A stretch of DNA of 64,000 bases from assembly GCA_022823145.1 (NCBI GenBank), contig JAJDXS010000031.1:1-64000 (forward strand), written 5' to 3'. Position 1 is the first letter of the stretch; the number at the start of each line of letters is the position of its first letter. This stretch comes from Gemmatimonadota bacterium (GTDB lineage: Bacteria > Gemmatimonadota > Gemmatimonadetes > Longimicrobiales > Gaopeijiaceae). This document shows positions 55,726 through 64,000 of this stretch, piece after piece. Both the position numbers and the translations under genes were made by a program. The notes beneath the pieces are model-generated. The model worked only from the letters and a program-made list of their open reading frames with translations, did no database searches and was not told the DNA's origin.

Positions 55726-57146
55726 ACCTCATCACCGGAACCCATCTGTCGCGCCGCACCTTCCTGCGGGGAGCGGGCACCAGCCTGGCGCTCCCTCTCC
55801 TCGATGCGATGGTGCCTGCCGGCAGGAGGTGGACCGATCCGATGCGACGGTCCGAATTCACCCGCCTCGTCTGCGTCGAAGAGTCGATGGGCGTAGCGGG
55901 ATCAAGCGACTGGGGGGCGGCCCGGCATCTGTTCGCGCCGGCCCGGGCAGGCAGGGACTTCGAGCTGGTCGCCGACAGTCAGCTCAAGCCGCTGGAATCC
56001 TTCCGCGACTACATGACGATCGTGAGCAACACCGACTGCCGGGCGGCCGAAGCCAAGCGGGCCGAGGAGATCGGGGGCGATCACGACCGTTCCACGGCGG
56101 TGTTCCTGACTCAGGCCCATCCGAGGCAGACACAGGGGTCCGACATCTTTCTGGGGACCTCGCTGGACCAGTTGCACGCCCAGCGCTTCGGGCGTGACAC
56201 GGCGCTGCCGTCGCTCGAAATGTGCATCGAGGGGATCGACAGGGGTGGCGGGTGCGCCTACAACTACCACTGCGCCTACACTACCTCGCTGGCGTGGGCG
56301 TCACCGAACCAGCCGCTGCCGGCCATTCGCGAGCCCCGCGTGGTTTTCGAGCGACTCTTCGGCGCCGGCGACTCGGCCGAGGACCGCGCCGCCCGTCGCC
56401 GGGCCGACCGCAGCATGATCGACTGGATCACCACAGAGGTAGCCCGTCTGCGACGGGACCTGGGAGCGGTGGACCGCGTCGCGCTGGACGAATACGTCGA
56501 TCATATCCGCGAGATCGAGCGCCGTATCCAGCTCGTGGAGGCCCGCCACGCGACCGGCGAGGAGCGGGCCATGCCGGAGGCCCCGTCGGGAGTCCCCGAT
56601 TCGTTCGAGGAGCACATGCGGCTCATGTTCGACCTGCAGCTGATCGCACTGCAGGCCGATTTGACCCGCGTCATCACCTTCAAGACGGGGTTTGACCAGT
56701 CGAACCGGACCTTCCCCGGCAGCGGCACGACCAGGTCCATCCATGGGGCGTCGCACCACGGCAACGCCCCCGACCACCTGATGGACTACCACAGGATCAA
56801 CACCTACCGGCTCTCGCAGCTCGCCTATCTTCTCGACAAGCTGCGCACGACCACGGAGGGCGACCGTTCCCTGCTGGACAAGACCGCGGTCATCTGGGGC
56901 TCGCCGATGGCGGACGGAAACCTTCACAACCATCGCAGGGCTCCCCTTCTGATGTTCGGCCATGCCAACGGGGCGCTGGAGGGCGGCATCCACGTGAAGG
57001 CGCCGGAGGGCACGCCGATGGCCAACGCCTTCCTGACGCTCATGCGGAACATCGGTCACCCCGAAATGGACACCTTCGGCGACAGCGACGGCGCGCTGCC
57101 GCTGGACATTCCCGGCCAGGCGTCGCCGGCCCGAGGTGGGCCGTGA
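55722..57146 (+). CDS. Tat-exported DUF1552 protein
   Basis: This 474-residue protein has a twin-arginine signal (HLSRRTFLRGAGTSLALPLL). The DUF1552 region follows, with DHDRSTAVFLTQAHP, ASWA-type segments, FKTGFDQSNRTFPG and SIHGASHHGNAPD, a cluster of possible metal-binding His. It is nearly always found next to DUF1592 proteins, mostly in Planctomycetota, Verrucomicrobiota and Gemmatimonadota. Its activity is unknown; an export partner for the cytochrome-like protein is assumed. It starts 4 bp inside the upstream gene. Confidence 0.85.
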   Translation: MNLITGTHLSRRTFLRGAGTSLALPLLDAMVPAGRRWTDPMRRSEFTRLVCVEESMGVAGSSDWGAARHLFAPARAGRDFELVADSQLKPLESFRDYMTIVSNTDCRAAEAKRAEEIGGDHDRSTAVFLTQAHPRQTQGSDIFLGTSLDQLHAQRFGRDTALPSLEMCIEGIDRGGGCAYNYHCAYTTSLAWASPNQPLPAIREPRVVFERLFGAGDSAEDRAARRRADRSMIDWITTEVARLRRDLGAVDRVALDEYVDHIREIERRIQLVEARHATGEERAMPEAPSGVPDSFEEHMRLMFDLQLIALQADLTRVITFKTGFDQSNRTFPGSGTTRSIHGASHHGNAPDHLMDYHRINTYRLSQLAYLLDKLRTTTEGDRSLLDKTAVIWGSPMADGNLHNHRRAPLLMFGHANGALEGGIHVKAPEGTPMANAFLTLMRNIGHPEMDTFGDSDGALPLDIPGQASPARGGP

Positions 57147-59155
57147 GTCCGGGCCTCGGAGGTCGCCACGGGCTGCTTGCACGGGCCGGGCTGGCGTGTG
57201 TGTGCGTCGCGCCGCTCGGAATCGCGGAAGGAGTGGCGGGTCAGGGTCTCGAGCGGCCGTCGATGGCCGTGCACGCGGCCGCCGAAGGACGCCCGCCCGG
57301 GAACGACCTGCTGGAGGCCGCCCGCGCCGGCGACGCGGCGGCGGTCCGGGCGCTGTTGCAGACCGGCACGGAAGTCAATGCGGCTCGGGGCGACGGCATC
57401 ACCGCCCTGCATCTGGCCGCCGAACATGGCCACGCGGAAGCGGCGCGCACCCTGCTCGACGCCGGAGCGGCGGTAGAGCGCGGCACGAGGATTGGACACT
57501 ACACGCCCCTGCACCTCGCCGCCCGCGGCGGGCACGGTGACGTAGTGGCTCTGCTGCTGGACGCCGGCGCGGATCCACTCGCGGCGACGACCAACAGCCG
57601 AGCGACCGCTCTCCACCTCGCCTCAGCGGCGGTGGGAGGGCAGCGAGCCGTTGCCGCCCTGCTGGACCACGGGGCAGACCCCGACGCCCGGGAGGCGTCC
57701 GCCGGCCAGACGCCCCTCATCTTCGCGGCAGCTGCAAACCGGGCAGAGGCGATTGCGGTCCTTCTGGATGGAGGAGCCGACCCGGGCCTCACCACGGACG
57801 AAGTCGACGTGCTCCGCAGTCTGGCACTGGACCGCGAAGCGAGTCGGCGATTCCGCGAGTGGCTCAGGCAGCCGCCGGAGACGGTCGGCCCCTACGGTCC
57901 CGAACCCGGTGTCCGCACCAACGGGTCCGGCGAGCCCGGCCCGGCCGCAGTCCAGGCCGCGATCCGAGCCCAGCGCGAGTTCCTGCGGTCCGGCCACGAT
58001 GTCGGCCCCGTCGACGCGCGCTCCCTTGCCCGTGTCGGAGCCGACTACCCGGGCGGCCCCGACGTCGTCCGGCCGCCGTACCGCGAGTCGCTCGTCGGAC
58101 GTACCGGCGGCATGACCGCGCTCCACTACGCCGCCCGCGAGGGCAACCAGGAGGCTGCGGTTGCGCTGCTGGAGGGCGGAGCCGACATCGACCACCGCAG
58201 TGCGGACGGTACCAGCGCCCTCCTGATGACCCTGCTCAACGGCCACTTCGACCTCGCCCTTGAACTGATAGCGGGCGGCGCCGATCCCGATCCTGCCGCG
58301 TTCACGGACGGTGCCACGCCCCTCTTCGCCACCCTTCAGACGCAGTGGGCACCGAAGTCCAACTATCCCCAGCCGCGTGCACAGGACCGCCAGCAGGCCG
58401 GACACATCGAGGTGCTGCGAGCCCTGCTCGAGGCGGGAGCCGACCCCGACCCGCGGCTCCACACGCATCTGTGGTATTGGGAATTCGGCCTGACCAAGAT
58501 GGGGATCGACCTCACCGGAGCCACGCCGTTCTGGCGCGCCGCCTTCGCCCAGGATGTCGAAGCCATGAGGCTCCTGGTCGCCTACGGCGCCGATCCGAAC
58601 ATCCCCACCCGCTGGCCGGACGTGGGCATGCGGGAGCGCCGCCAGCAGGACGGTCGCCAGCAGGAGGACTCCGGGCTGCCGCACATCCCCGCGGGCGCGC
58701 CGAACGCGTGGCCCATTCATGCGGCCAGCGGGGGAGGCTACCTGGGCCTGGGGGCGTTCAGCGTGCGCAACAGACCCCGCCAGTTCATGGCTGCCGTGCG
58801 CTATCTCGTGGAGGAACTCGGGGCCGACGTCAATCATCGCGACTCGTGGCTGTATACGCCGCTCCACTACGCCGCCTCCCGGGGCGACAACGAACTCATC
58901 GAGTACCTGGTGTCGCGCGGCGCCGATGTGAAGGCGATCACCCGCCTCGGCCAATCCACCGCCGACATGGCGCGCGGCGGGAGGGCGGGGTTCTTCACGC
59001 GCGTTCCATTCCCCGAGACCCTCGATCTGTTGACGAAGCTGGGTTCGACACTCGAGTGTCTGCACACGCACTTTCTGGACACGGGCGACTTCTGTCCCGG
59101 CGCCGGGGTCGACGACCCCTGGGCGCCACGCCCCCGGACGGAGGGCAGGAAGTGA
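57143..59155 (+). CDS. Exported ankyrin-repeat protein
   Basis: A signal peptide is followed by at least eight ankyrin repeats. One set lies at about 53-230 (TALHLAAEHGHAEAARTLLD, TPLHLAARGGHGDVVALLLD). Others lie around 325-400, 425-500 and near 570-620 (TPLHYAASRGDNELIEYLVS). A non-repeat linker (about 240-320) carries GPYGPEPGVRTNGSGEPGP. The GTG start at 57143 overlaps the DUF1552 stop by 4 bp. Exported ankyrin proteins here may tether the operon's partner proteins. No catalytic domain is visible in its 670 residues. Confidence 0.82.
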   Translation: MSPGLGGRHGLLARAGLACVCVAPLGIAEGVAGQGLERPSMAVHAAAEGRPPGNDLLEAARAGDAAAVRALLQTGTEVNAARGDGITALHLAAEHGHAEAARTLLDAGAAVERGTRIGHYTPLHLAARGGHGDVVALLLDAGADPLAATTNSRATALHLASAAVGGQRAVAALLDHGADPDAREASAGQTPLIFAAAANRAEAIAVLLDGGADPGLTTDEVDVLRSLALDREASRRFREWLRQPPETVGPYGPEPGVRTNGSGEPGPAAVQAAIRAQREFLRSGHDVGPVDARSLARVGADYPGGPDVVRPPYRESLVGRTGGMTALHYAAREGNQEAAVALLEGGADIDHRSADGTSALLMTLLNGHFDLALELIAGGADPDPAAFTDGATPLFATLQTQWAPKSNYPQPRAQDRQQAGHIEVLRALLEAGADPDPRLHTHLWYWEFGLTKMGIDLTGATPFWRAAFAQDVEAMRLLVAYGADPNIPTRWPDVGMRERRQQDGRQQEDSGLPHIPAGAPNAWPIHAASGGGYLGLGAFSVRNRPRQFMAAVRYLVEELGADVNHRDSWLYTPLHYAASRGDNELIEYLVSRGADVKAITRLGQSTADMARGGRAGFFTRVPFPETLDLLTKLGSTLECLHTHFLDTGDFCPGAGVDDPWAPRPRTEGRK

Positions 59156-60357
59156 CCGCGCGCAGAATCGGCCGGAAGATCGCTCGCCAAAGCCCCTTCA
59201 ACGGACTGCGCGCCGCGGTGCTGCTCGCCGCGCTCGGCGCGTGGGGATGCGCTCCTGCCGCGGGCGGTCCGGACGATGCGACGGAGCCGAGGCGCGAGGA
59301 CGCCACCGTCGCCAAGGGCGGCGACGACCGCACCGGACCGTACGATCCCGTGCCCGGCTGGTGGAAGCCCGCGCCCAACCACGACGACGAGTGGGGCTGG
59401 GGGCAGGTCGCCGGGGTGGCCGTCGATCACGCCGACCGGATCATCGTGGTGACGCGGGGCGACTGGCCCGCCAACCGGTCGCAGCCGCGCGAGGGCAGGC
59501 TGCGCCGCACCAACTTCATCGTGGTGGCGAACGGCAACGGCGAGATCGTGGAGCAGTGGACGCAGTGGGATTCGATCCTGACGCTGCCACACCAGGCGTA
59601 CATCAACCCGTACGACCTGGAACGCCACGTGTGGGTCGTGGACAGCGGGGGCGGGGCCGGCCACATGCAGGTGATCAAGTTCTCGAACGACGGCAGCCGC
59701 ATCGTCATGCGGCTGGGGGAGCGTGACCACCCGAAGACCCGCGCCGCCGCGCGCGCCCGGGACGACTGGGGTCCCCACACCTACGGCTGGCCGTCGAAGC
59801 TGGCCTTCCTGCCCGATGGGACCTTCCTGCTCGCCGACGGCTACTGGAACTCGCGCATCGTCAAGTACACCGAGGACGGTGAGTTCATCATGCAGTGGGG
59901 CGCGCTGGGCGATGGCCCCGGCGAGTTCGATCTCCTGCACGGCCTCGCCGTCGACGAGGACCGGGTCTACGTCGGAGACCGCCAGAACGAGCGCCTGCAG
60001 CTGTTCACGCACGACGGCGAGTTCATCGAGGAATGGCCCGACATCTTCGACCCCGTCAACATCTGGATCGACCGGAACCGGGCCGTATGGGTGCTCGATG
60101 CAAGCCTGAACCGAGTCCTGAAGTACGACCGCGGGGGCCGCCTGCAGGACTACTGGGGCGCGTACGGCAGCGCGGGCGCAATCGGGCGCGGTACCTGGCC
60201 AGGAGGGCTTTCGCTTCCCCACCAGATGGACCAGGACGAGGACGGCAACCTCTACATCGCGTCGTACAGCGGTGGCTGGATCAACAAGTTCACGCCGAAG
60301 CCGGACGCCCCGCCGGAACGGCTGATCGGGCCGCGCCTCCTGCTCTCGGGGGAGTAA
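59152..60357 (+). CDS. NHL-type beta-propeller lipoprotein (peptidylglycine monooxygenase-like)
   Basis: GTG 59152, overlapping the ankyrin stop by 4 bp, begins a lipoprotein signal (LGAWGC) and a 401-residue NHL propeller. Repeats include VDHADRIIVVTRGDW, FLPDGTFLLADGYWNSRIVKY, GEFIMQWGALGDGPGEFDLL and VDEDRVYVGDRQNERLQLF. The blade pattern resembles the lyase domain of peptidyl-alpha-hydroxyglycine alpha-amidating proteins, but activity is not implied. It closes the four-gene operon with DUF1592, DUF1552 and ankyrin genes. Confidence 0.82.
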   Translation: MTARRIGRKIARQSPFNGLRAAVLLAALGAWGCAPAAGGPDDATEPRREDATVAKGGDDRTGPYDPVPGWWKPAPNHDDEWGWGQVAGVAVDHADRIIVVTRGDWPANRSQPREGRLRRTNFIVVANGNGEIVEQWTQWDSILTLPHQAYINPYDLERHVWVVDSGGGAGHMQVIKFSNDGSRIVMRLGERDHPKTRAAARARDDWGPHTYGWPSKLAFLPDGTFLLADGYWNSRIVKYTEDGEFIMQWGALGDGPGEFDLLHGLAVDEDRVYVGDRQNERLQLFTHDGEFIEEWPDIFDPVNIWIDRNRAVWVLDASLNRVLKYDRGGRLQDYWGAYGSAGAIGRGTWPGGLSLPHQMDQDEDGNLYIASYSGGWINKFTPKPDAPPERLIGPRLLLSGE

Positions 60358-60418
60358 CGGGCAACGGCCGCCGGCGCCGCAGAGCTTTCCGGCCCAGCAG
60401 AGCCTGCCGGGGCCGCAC

Positions 60419-62623
60419 CTACTCCCGGCGCCGCACCTCCTCGCCCGGCCGATACCGGCTGATCGTCGCACGCCCGATATCCTCCGGCGTCCACGCCACC
60501 CGCTTCATCTCGCCGCGCGCGAACATCGCGGCCTGATCCGCGAAGTGGGGCGACTCCGTCCGCGCGGTCTGCCCGTACGACAGCACCGTGTATGCGCTGG
60601 GGACGTCGCCGAACTCCACGAGCAGGACCCAGGCGTCGCCGCGATTGGCGGCCCGCCGCCCGTCGGCAAGCGTCTCGAAGGAAAGCGTGCGGAAGCACCC
60701 CAGCGTGGAGGGGCACCCCGAGACGGGGAGGTCCACATCCCCGCGCACGACCCGGTGCACGTCGCCCCAGGCCACGTCCAGCGCAATCCCGTCGTCCGCC
60801 AGCGACGTCACGGCCGCACGCAGCGCCTCCCTGGCCGCCGCCGGATCGCCCAGGCCGGACGGCGTCTCCGCGGGCCGCTCGGGATCCCAGCGCTCGCGCC
60901 ACCGCAGCGAGTCCGGCCCACCGCCGAAGTACTCGCCCGCCCAACGTTCGAAGAGCACGCCGCCGTGACTCGCCGCCGCTGCCGTGCGGTCCCACGCAGC
61001 CAGCACCGCAGCCGCTTCGGCCAAATCGGCATCCTCCCCCGCCGCCGCGACCAGATCGTCGACCGTCCGCTCGGCCATCAGCATCCGCGGCGAGTGCTTC
61101 ATTCTCATCACCCCCTCCAGACTCAGCCGCTCATCTCCGGCGGTCGCCAGATCGAGGGAAAGCTGGCTGCGCAGGCGCAACCGCGGCTCGGGCAGGTTGG
61201 GAGGCACGGTGTCGCGGTTGAGTGGGACGTTGAGGTTGGTGTAGTCCGGGGGATCGTTGGCCTGCTGTACGTAGCCGCCGGGCGGATTCAGGTAGAGCGG
61301 CAGTTCCTCCCAGGGCACGACTTCCGACCAGATGTCGGCGGCCGACGCGGCGTGCGCGGCGCTGTCGCCGGTGACCGGGTGCGGCAGACGCGGCAGACGC
61401 GCGTTGTAGTAGTGCGCGATGTTCCCCTCCCGGTCGGCGTAGGTGAAGTTCGACGTCGGGTGCGCGCGCATCCGCATCACCTCGAGCCACTCGTCGAGGC
61501 TGGACGCCATCATCATGCGCAGGAACTGCTCGCCGCGTCGGAACTCGGCGTCGCGCGGATCCTTGAGCACGTAGACGTGGTCGTCGGTACGGTGGATGAC
61601 CGGCCCGTGCGGGGTGCGCCAGGACGTGCGCGTCTCCACCTCGATGCCGCCGTCGGCCGTCCGGTAGTCGACGGTGGCGTCGTGCCGGGCCAGTGGCAGC
61701 GGCCGCCCGTCGAGTTCGGCGTGGTCCGCGAGCGTCGGGTGCGCCGCCAGCCGGTAGACCTGCGACAGCACGGGATAGTTGTTGGTCGTGGCCCACCCCA
61801 GGCTCGTGTTGAAGCCGCCGATGATCCCGAACGCAGTGCCGATCCGGAAGTCCCCGTAGAAGTCGATCACCCCCGGCACGCGCACGTGTGCTTCGAAATA
61901 GGTCAGCCCGGAGGGGCGCTCGAGCAGATCGTGGTCTCCGTCCCAGCGGAGGTGGGGGTTGCGAAGGAGGATCGTCCGCCCCGACTCGGTGCGGCTCCCG
62001 TGAAACGCCCACGCATTGGACCCGTCCAGGAGGAAATGGTCGGGGTCCTCGTAAGGCGCGCTGCCGTCGCGATCCCCCTCGTCGGCACCGCCCCCTTCTT
62101 CGGCGGCGCGCAGTCGTGCCACGAACCGGGCGGCGTCCCCCCGGCTCCAGCCCTGCACGTCGCGCGCGAGGGCGTCGACGCCGGTGAAGTCGGGCTCGAC
62201 CCAGGGCGGGTACTCGTCCGGGTGCAGGCGGATGTAGTGGTTCACGCCCTCCGCAAAGCCGAGGTAGACCTGTTGGGTGCGCACGTTCAGCCGGTGGAAG
62301 GTCTCGACGGCGCGGGCGTGCGTCTCGCGGGCAGCAAAGTCGGCGTTCAGCTCCTCCGCACCCAGATGGCGCGCGAGGACGCCGCGGCTCGCCATCATGG
62401 CCACCGCGATCGAGGCGCTGTAGGCCTCGGACTGCACGTAGCCGAGCCCGAACCCCATCGCCTTGAGGTCCTCGGCCACGATGTGCGGGACGCCGTACTC
62501 GGTGCGGTGGATCTCGACGCGCTGCACCAGGGCGGCAGCCGTGTCGGCGGCGGTATCCCGGGGCGCGGGCGGGGCTGCGACCACGATCGACCAGAATGTA
62601 AAGACGAGATTACAACATGTCAT
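60419..62623 (-). CDS. Penicillin acylase family hydrolase (PvdQ-like)
   Basis: This 734-residue N-terminal-nucleophile hydrolase has the autocleavage/nucleophile site LLDGSNAWAF (Ser near residue 201) and the segments EIHRTEYGVPHIVAEDLKAMG, WATTNNYPVLS and SLEGVMRMKHSPRMLMAERT. It should mature into alpha and beta chains and hydrolyse amides, such as acyl-homoserine lactones or beta-lactam side chains. The N-terminus (MTCCNLVFTFWSIVVAAP) is hydrophobic and may be an export signal. It is convergent with the propeller operon and 7 bp from the HEAT/cyclophilin gene, with which it may be co-transcribed. Confidence 0.85.
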   Translation of the reverse strand: MTCCNLVFTFWSIVVAAPPAPRDTAADTAAALVQRVEIHRTEYGVPHIVAEDLKAMGFGLGYVQSEAYSASIAVAMMASRGVLARHLGAEELNADFAARETHARAVETFHRLNVRTQQVYLGFAEGVNHYIRLHPDEYPPWVEPDFTGVDALARDVQGWSRGDAARFVARLRAAEEGGGADEGDRDGSAPYEDPDHFLLDGSNAWAFHGSRTESGRTILLRNPHLRWDGDHDLLERPSGLTYFEAHVRVPGVIDFYGDFRIGTAFGIIGGFNTSLGWATTNNYPVLSQVYRLAAHPTLADHAELDGRPLPLARHDATVDYRTADGGIEVETRTSWRTPHGPVIHRTDDHVYVLKDPRDAEFRRGEQFLRMMMASSLDEWLEVMRMRAHPTSNFTYADREGNIAHYYNARLPRLPHPVTGDSAAHAASAADIWSEVVPWEELPLYLNPPGGYVQQANDPPDYTNLNVPLNRDTVPPNLPEPRLRLRSQLSLDLATAGDERLSLEGVMRMKHSPRMLMAERTVDDLVAAAGEDADLAEAAAVLAAWDRTAAAASHGGVLFERWAGEYFGGGPDSLRWRERWDPERPAETPSGLGDPAAAREALRAAVTSLADDGIALDVAWGDVHRVVRGDVDLPVSGCPSTLGCFRTLSFETLADGRRAANRGDAWVLLVEFGDVPSAYTVLSYGQTARTESPHFADQAAMFARGEMKRVAWTPEDIGRATISRYRPGEEVRRRE

Positions 62624-62630
62624 GTGTAGT

Positions 62631-64000
62631 TTACCTTGGAACTACTTCGGCGCGCTCGATGACGGCGCCTTCCTGTACGGCGTCGACGATCTCCATTCCC
62701 TCCACCACCTCCCCGTAGATGGTGTAGTTGAAGTCCAGGCGCAGATTGTCGGCCAGATTGACGAACATCTGCCCGTCGCCGGTGTCGCGGCCGCGCGTCG
62801 AGAGTCCGACGGTACCGCGCCAATGCTGCTGGCTGCTGATCTCGTCGCGGCTGTAGGGGCCCTCGCCGGAGTACTCGTTGGCGTTGGCGCTGCCGCCCTG
62901 GATCACGAAGTTTGGCTCGACGCGGTGGAAGGTGCGGCCATCGAGCGCGCCGGTGGCGGCGAGCCGGGCGAAGCGGTCGGCGTTGGCGGCGGCGAGGTCG
63001 GGACGGAGCGCGACGACGATGGGGCCGAGGCCGGACATGTGGAGCACGACGGCGGAGCGCTCGAGCTCGGCGAGGCGCGCGGCGTCCGGGGTGGGGGAGC
63101 GGGGGAGCGGTTGCGGCGCGGCCTGGTGCGCGCTGCCGGTGGCTTCGGTAAGCAGCGCGGCGGCGCGGTTGGCCACCGCCGGGTCGAAATCGGTGAGGTA
63201 GGGGGTGAGGGCGTCGCTCTCGAAGCCTCCCACGGCGCCGACCGCCTCGAGAAGGGCGACGCGGACGTCTCGTTCAGTCTCGCGCTGGCGGGCCGTGAAG
63301 CGGGCCAGCGCGGCCAGGAGCGCGTCGACGGGGGTGTCGGCCGCGGCGTGCTCGACGAGTTGCCGCGTCGCTGTCATAACGAGCTGCGGGTCGTCGGCGT
63401 CAAGCTGGGCGAGGTAGGTGTCGCGGGCGCGTGCACCCGCCACCACCCCCAGCCCCCGCAGCGCGGCCTCCCGCACATTCGGCACGGGGTCGCCGGCCAG
63501 CTGCGCCAGCACCGCCTCGCTGCCGGCCTCTGCCGCCGCCCGCGCTGCCCACCCCCTCACGAAGGGGTTGGCGTGGGCCGCGAAGGCACGGACCTCGTCC
63601 CCCACCTCACCCGGCGCGATCGCCGCGAGGGCAAGAAGCGCCCGCGACGGCCCCCGCCAATCGGCCCCCGTGTCCTCCATCTCCGCGATCTTCGCCCGCA
63701 ACGCCTGCCGTTGCGCATCGAGATCGGGGCATGGGCGGGCGGCCAGGCCGACCGCGGTGGCGACCACGTCCCGGTCCGGATCGCTCATCGCGGCGATGAT
63801 CGCGGCGCATCCCATGCCTGGCCGCAGCTGGCGGTCGTACGCGGCCAGCGCCTCGACGCGCACACGCGGGTCGGGATCGGCGAGAGCGGCCGGGACGATC
63901 GTCTCGGCTCCCACCCCGTGGCGGGTCGCCGCGGCGACCACCTGGCGCCGAACGCCCCAGTCCCCGTCCTGCAGGAGCGATCGCGCGGCCTCCGCGCCGA
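62631..64000 (-). CDS. HEAT-repeat protein with C-terminal cyclophilin domain (partial)
   Basis: The visible part starts at the window edge (the frame is open to 64000) and ends at 62631. From the N-terminal side there is a series of HEAT/armadillo-like helical repeats (DPRVRVEALAAYDRQL, NPFVRGWAARAAAEAG, DPVPNVREAALRGLG). A cyclophilin-type peptidyl-prolyl isomerase domain follows, with DGRTFHRVEPNFVIQGG, VGLSTRGRDTGDGQMFVNLA and YTIYGEVVEGMEIVDAV. The GQMF segment is the usual active-site region. Such fusions probably act as periplasmic folding factors. Its true start lies outside the window. Confidence 0.85.
   Translation of the reverse strand, partial: GAEAARSLLQDGDWGVRRQVVAAATRHGVGAETIVPAALADPDPRVRVEALAAYDRQLRPGMGCAAIIAAMSDPDRDVVATAVGLAARPCPDLDAQRQALRAKIAEMEDTGADWRGPSRALLALAAIAPGEVGDEVRAFAAHANPFVRGWAARAAAEAGSEAVLAQLAGDPVPNVREAALRGLGVVAGARARDTYLAQLDADDPQLVMTATRQLVEHAAADTPVDALLAALARFTARQRETERDVRVALLEAVGAVGGFESDALTPYLTDFDPAVANRAAALLTEATGSAHQAAPQPLPRSPTPDAARLAELERSAVVLHMSGLGPIVVALRPDLAAANADRFARLAATGALDGRTFHRVEPNFVIQGGSANANEYSGEGPYSRDEISSQQHWRGTVGLSTRGRDTGDGQMFVNLADNLRLDFNYTIYGEVVEGMEIVDAVQEGAVIERAEVVPR

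Overview
The window is a GC-rich bacterial chromosome segment with an almost continuous set of secreted and envelope-associated genes. The family mix suggests Gemmatimonadota: several 6-bladed beta-propeller lipoproteins, a SusC/SusD pair, DUF1592/DUF1552 proteins, ABC permeases fused to M1 peptidases, exported amidohydrolases, a GMC oxidoreductase with a gluconate-dehydrogenase-subunit-3 partner, and a CocE-type lipoprotein. This placement is inferred from gene families only; no rRNA or tRNA gene was seen.

Left end (1-4.3 kb) is a mobile-element graveyard. A 5'-truncated MmeI-like methyltransferase, a PIN/ribbon-helix-helix toxin-antitoxin pair, a densely folded non-coding stretch (3040-3226) and the 3' part of an IS1111-type element lie side by side. 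Two diverged copies of a 135-bp sequence (1-135 and 3580-3714) each butt directly against a broken gene. They align without gaps and keep a 9-bp stem through three compensatory base-pair changes, so they probably encode a structured RNA at the end of a mobile element. This is the strongest candidate for something undescribed.

4.3-22 kb: a glycosyltransferase; a tandem family of propeller lipoproteins (one decayed by deletions, two intact, a fourth at 20.4 kb) and a frameshifted relative on the other strand; a GMC dehydrogenase/subunit-3 pair opposite a Tat-exported TIM-barrel isomerase; an ABC ATPase with a permease-M1 aminopeptidase fusion; a TauD-type dioxygenase and a CocE hydrolase. 22-34 kb (mostly minus strand): a PIN/Phd toxin-antitoxin pair, GH4 glycosidase, sodium:solute symporter, PIG-L deacetylase, HIT protein, lipoprotein, then SusD and SusC. 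34-41 kb: an enoyl-CoA hydratase, two exported amidohydrolases (one a double-domain protein) and an acyl-CoA ligase. A divergent ARPP-1/MerR pair follows, with a likely operator between them.

42-53 kb (minus strand): a dead transposase, an AraC regulator, and an operon for a redoxin, a propeller protein, an eight-cysteine exported peptide and two membrane proteins. Upstream of this lies a frameshifted ECF sigma factor, translationally coupled to a 1440-residue M14 peptidase. 53-60 kb (plus strand): a tightly overlapping four-gene operon (DUF1592 cytochrome-like protein, DUF1552 protein, ankyrin protein, NHL-type propeller). The right edge holds a penicillin-acylase-family enzyme and a HEAT-repeat/cyclophilin protein that runs off the window.

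Three genes (near 5.78, 8.77 and 48.29 kb) carry reading-frame breaks. Two need only a single base to repair, so assembly error should be excluded before calling them pseudogenes.
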